From an uncultured Ruminococcus sp. (lineage in GTDB: Bacteria; Bacillota; Clostridia; Oscillospirales; Ruminococcaceae), in NCBI GenBank assembly GCA_946188175.1, contig CAMHUJ010000106.1, positions 1 through 6,293 on the forward strand: a stretch of DNA of 6,293 nucleotides, written 5' to 3'. Shown one piece after another: positions 5,111-6,293 of the stretch. Made by a program: the position numbers and the translations under genes. A model generated the notes under the pieces. That model worked only from the letters and a program-made list of their open reading frames with translations, did not search any database and had not been told where the DNA came from. How positions within the stretch are numbered: position 1 is the first letter of the stretch; each line of letters starts with the position of its first letter.

Positions 5111-6293
5111 ATGCTGAATACCCAGACTACGCCCTCGCCGGATACCTATTTCGGCTGCAACGTATTCAATGAAACCGTCATGCGCAACTGCCTGCCGCGA
5201 AAGGTCTTTGAGGCAGTGATGTGTACGCGCAAAATGGGTACGCCGCTGCCGAAGGATGCCGCAGATTCCGTCGCAAACGCCATGAGAGAATGGGCGGTTG
5301 CAAACGGCTGCACGCATTTCACGCACTGGTTCCAGCCGATGACCGGTGTCACGGCAGAAAAGCACGATGCATTTCTGACACCTGTCTCCGGCGGTGTCAT
5401 CCTCGATTTCTCGGGCAAGGAGCTCATCAAGGGTGAATCGGACGCATCCTCGTTCCCGTCCGGCGGTCTGCGCGCGACCTTTGAGGCACGCGGCTATACC
5501 GCATGGGACCCGACCTCGGATGCCTTCATCAAGGACCGCACGCTCTGCATCCCGACCGGTTTTGTTTCGTATACCGGTGAGGTGCTTGATAAAAAGACGC
5601 CGCTGCTCCGTTCCATGGAAGCCGTCAGCCGCGCGACCGTCCGGATGCTCCGGCTGTTCGGCAATGACAAGGTACAGCGTGTCGTAACGAATGTCGGACC
5701 GGAGCAGGAATACTTCCTGATCGACAAGGCAAGCTACGATGCCCGTGAGGACCTCATCCTGACCGGCAGAACGCTGTTCGGCGCAAAGCCGCCGAAGGGC
5801 GAGGAAATGGACGATCACTACTTCGGCAACCTGACGCAGCGTGTCTCCGACTTCATGCGCGAGCTTGATGAGAAGCTCTGGAAGCTCGGCATCTACGCAA
5901 AAACCGAGCACAACGAGGTCGCACCGGCACAGCATGAGCTTGCTCCGGTCTATACGACCTCGAATATCGCCGCAGACCACAATCAGCTGACCATGGAGCT
6001 GATGAAGAAGATCGCGCTCAAGCACGGTCTTGTCTGCCTGCTGCATGAAAAGCCGTTTGCCAATATCAGCGGCTCCGGCAAGCACAACAACTGGTCGATC
6101 TCGACCGACGACGGTCAGAATCTGCTGGATCCGGGCGATACGCCGCAGGACAATATGCAGTTCCTGCTTGTGCTCTGCGCATTCCTCAAGGGCGTGCGCG
6201 AATATGCACCGCTGATCCGGCTTTCGTCCGCATCCGCAGGCAACGACTGCCGTCTCGGCGGAAATGAGGCACCGCCGACCGTCATTTCCGTTT
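5111..6293 (+). CDS. glnN: Type III glutamine synthetase, N-terminal part (3' end outside window)
   Basis: Makes glutamine from glutamate, ammonia and ATP in the cytoplasm; GSIII enzymes are large (about 700 aa), of which 394 are present. Visible family motifs are the N-terminal FGCNVFNETVMRNCLP (14-29), THWFQPMTG (71-79), SFPSGGLRATFEARGYTAWD (114-133), the metal-binding region NVGPEQEYFLID (194-205), NEVAPAQHELAPV (268-280), HEKPFANISGSGKHNNWS (312-329) and SSASAGNDCRLGGNEAPP (372-389). These place it firmly in GSIII rather than GSI. ATG 5111 fits the expected N-terminus but has no ribosome binding site at normal distance. A very strong AAAGGAGGGG (5065-5074) instead points to a start at CTG 5081, in frame, which would add ten residues (ATT 5078 is also in frame). 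GTG 5105 is another option. The gene has its own promoter and leader, and is divergent from the lipoprotein gene. Confidence 0.95.
   Translation, partial: MLNTQTTPSPDTYFGCNVFNETVMRNCLPRKVFEAVMCTRKMGTPLPKDAADSVANAMREWAVANGCTHFTHWFQPMTGVTAEKHDAFLTPVSGGVILDFSGKELIKGESDASSFPSGGLRATFEARGYTAWDPTSDAFIKDRTLCIPTGFVSYTGEVLDKKTPLLRSMEAVSRATVRMLRLFGNDKVQRVVTNVGPEQEYFLIDKASYDAREDLILTGRTLFGAKPPKGEEMDDHYFGNLTQRVSDFMRELDEKLWKLGIYAKTEHNEVAPAQHELAPVYTTSNIAADHNQLTMELMKKIALKHGLVCLLHEKPFANISGSGKHNNWSISTDDGQNLLDPGDTPQDNMQFLLVLCAFLKGVREYAPLIRLSSASAGNDCRLGGNEAPPTVISV

Noticed and set aside
5012..6085. Long minus-strand open frame (357 aa) opposite glnN
   Set aside because: It lies antisense to a clear GSIII coding sequence, has no recognisable domain, and is explained by codon bias leaving the antisense frame open.

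Overview
The window looks like a chromosomal piece of a spore-forming-lineage Clostridia, most likely a Ruminococcus-like member of the Oscillospiraceae. The support is a clear spoIIGA-sigE pair, a type III glutamine synthetase, AGGAGG-type ribosome binding sites, sigma-A-like promoters and moderately GC-rich coding sequence. No species can be named from sequence reading alone. There is no phage, IS, CRISPR or RNA gene, and I do not see a wholly new multi-gene system. The interest lies in decayed or displaced motifs, one frameshift and several unexplained inverted repeats.

Layout. Positions 1-1702 (+) hold the 3' part of a PAS-GGDEF-GAF-like signalling protein whose GGDEF motif has decayed to GGGMF, so it is probably not a working diguanylate cyclase. 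Fourteen bases later (1717-2180, +) is a small single-pass membrane protein whose reading frame appears broken by one base; its two halves are listed separately. A terminator-like hairpin with a T7 run (2256-2289, +) lies inside the antisense of the next gene's 3' end and could stop transcription from this left-hand unit.

The minus-strand unit spoIIGA (3805-2984) then sigE (2953-2234) is the mother-cell sporulation switch: SpoIIGA is the membrane aspartic protease that removes the pro-sequence of sigma-E. Neither sigG nor ftsZ is adjacent. A candidate promoter in front of spoIIGA has the unusually long -35/-10 spacing known from the Spo0A-activated B. subtilis spoIIG promoter.

Between spoIIGA and the next minus-strand gene lies a gene-free stretch with two strong adjacent hairpins (3881-3918 and 3927-3945) that look like a dispersed palindromic repeat, then an intrinsic terminator (4006-4036). 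Positions 4757-4035 (-) encode a predicted lipoprotein made of an FTP/PepSY-like propeptide fold with no protease attached. Its gene carries a perfect 16-bp inverted repeat just after the lipobox and is preceded by a perfect-consensus sigma-A promoter. Divergent from it, glnN (type III glutamine synthetase, nitrogen assimilation) starts near 5081-5111 and runs off the right edge. Its strong ribosome binding site does not match its first ATG.
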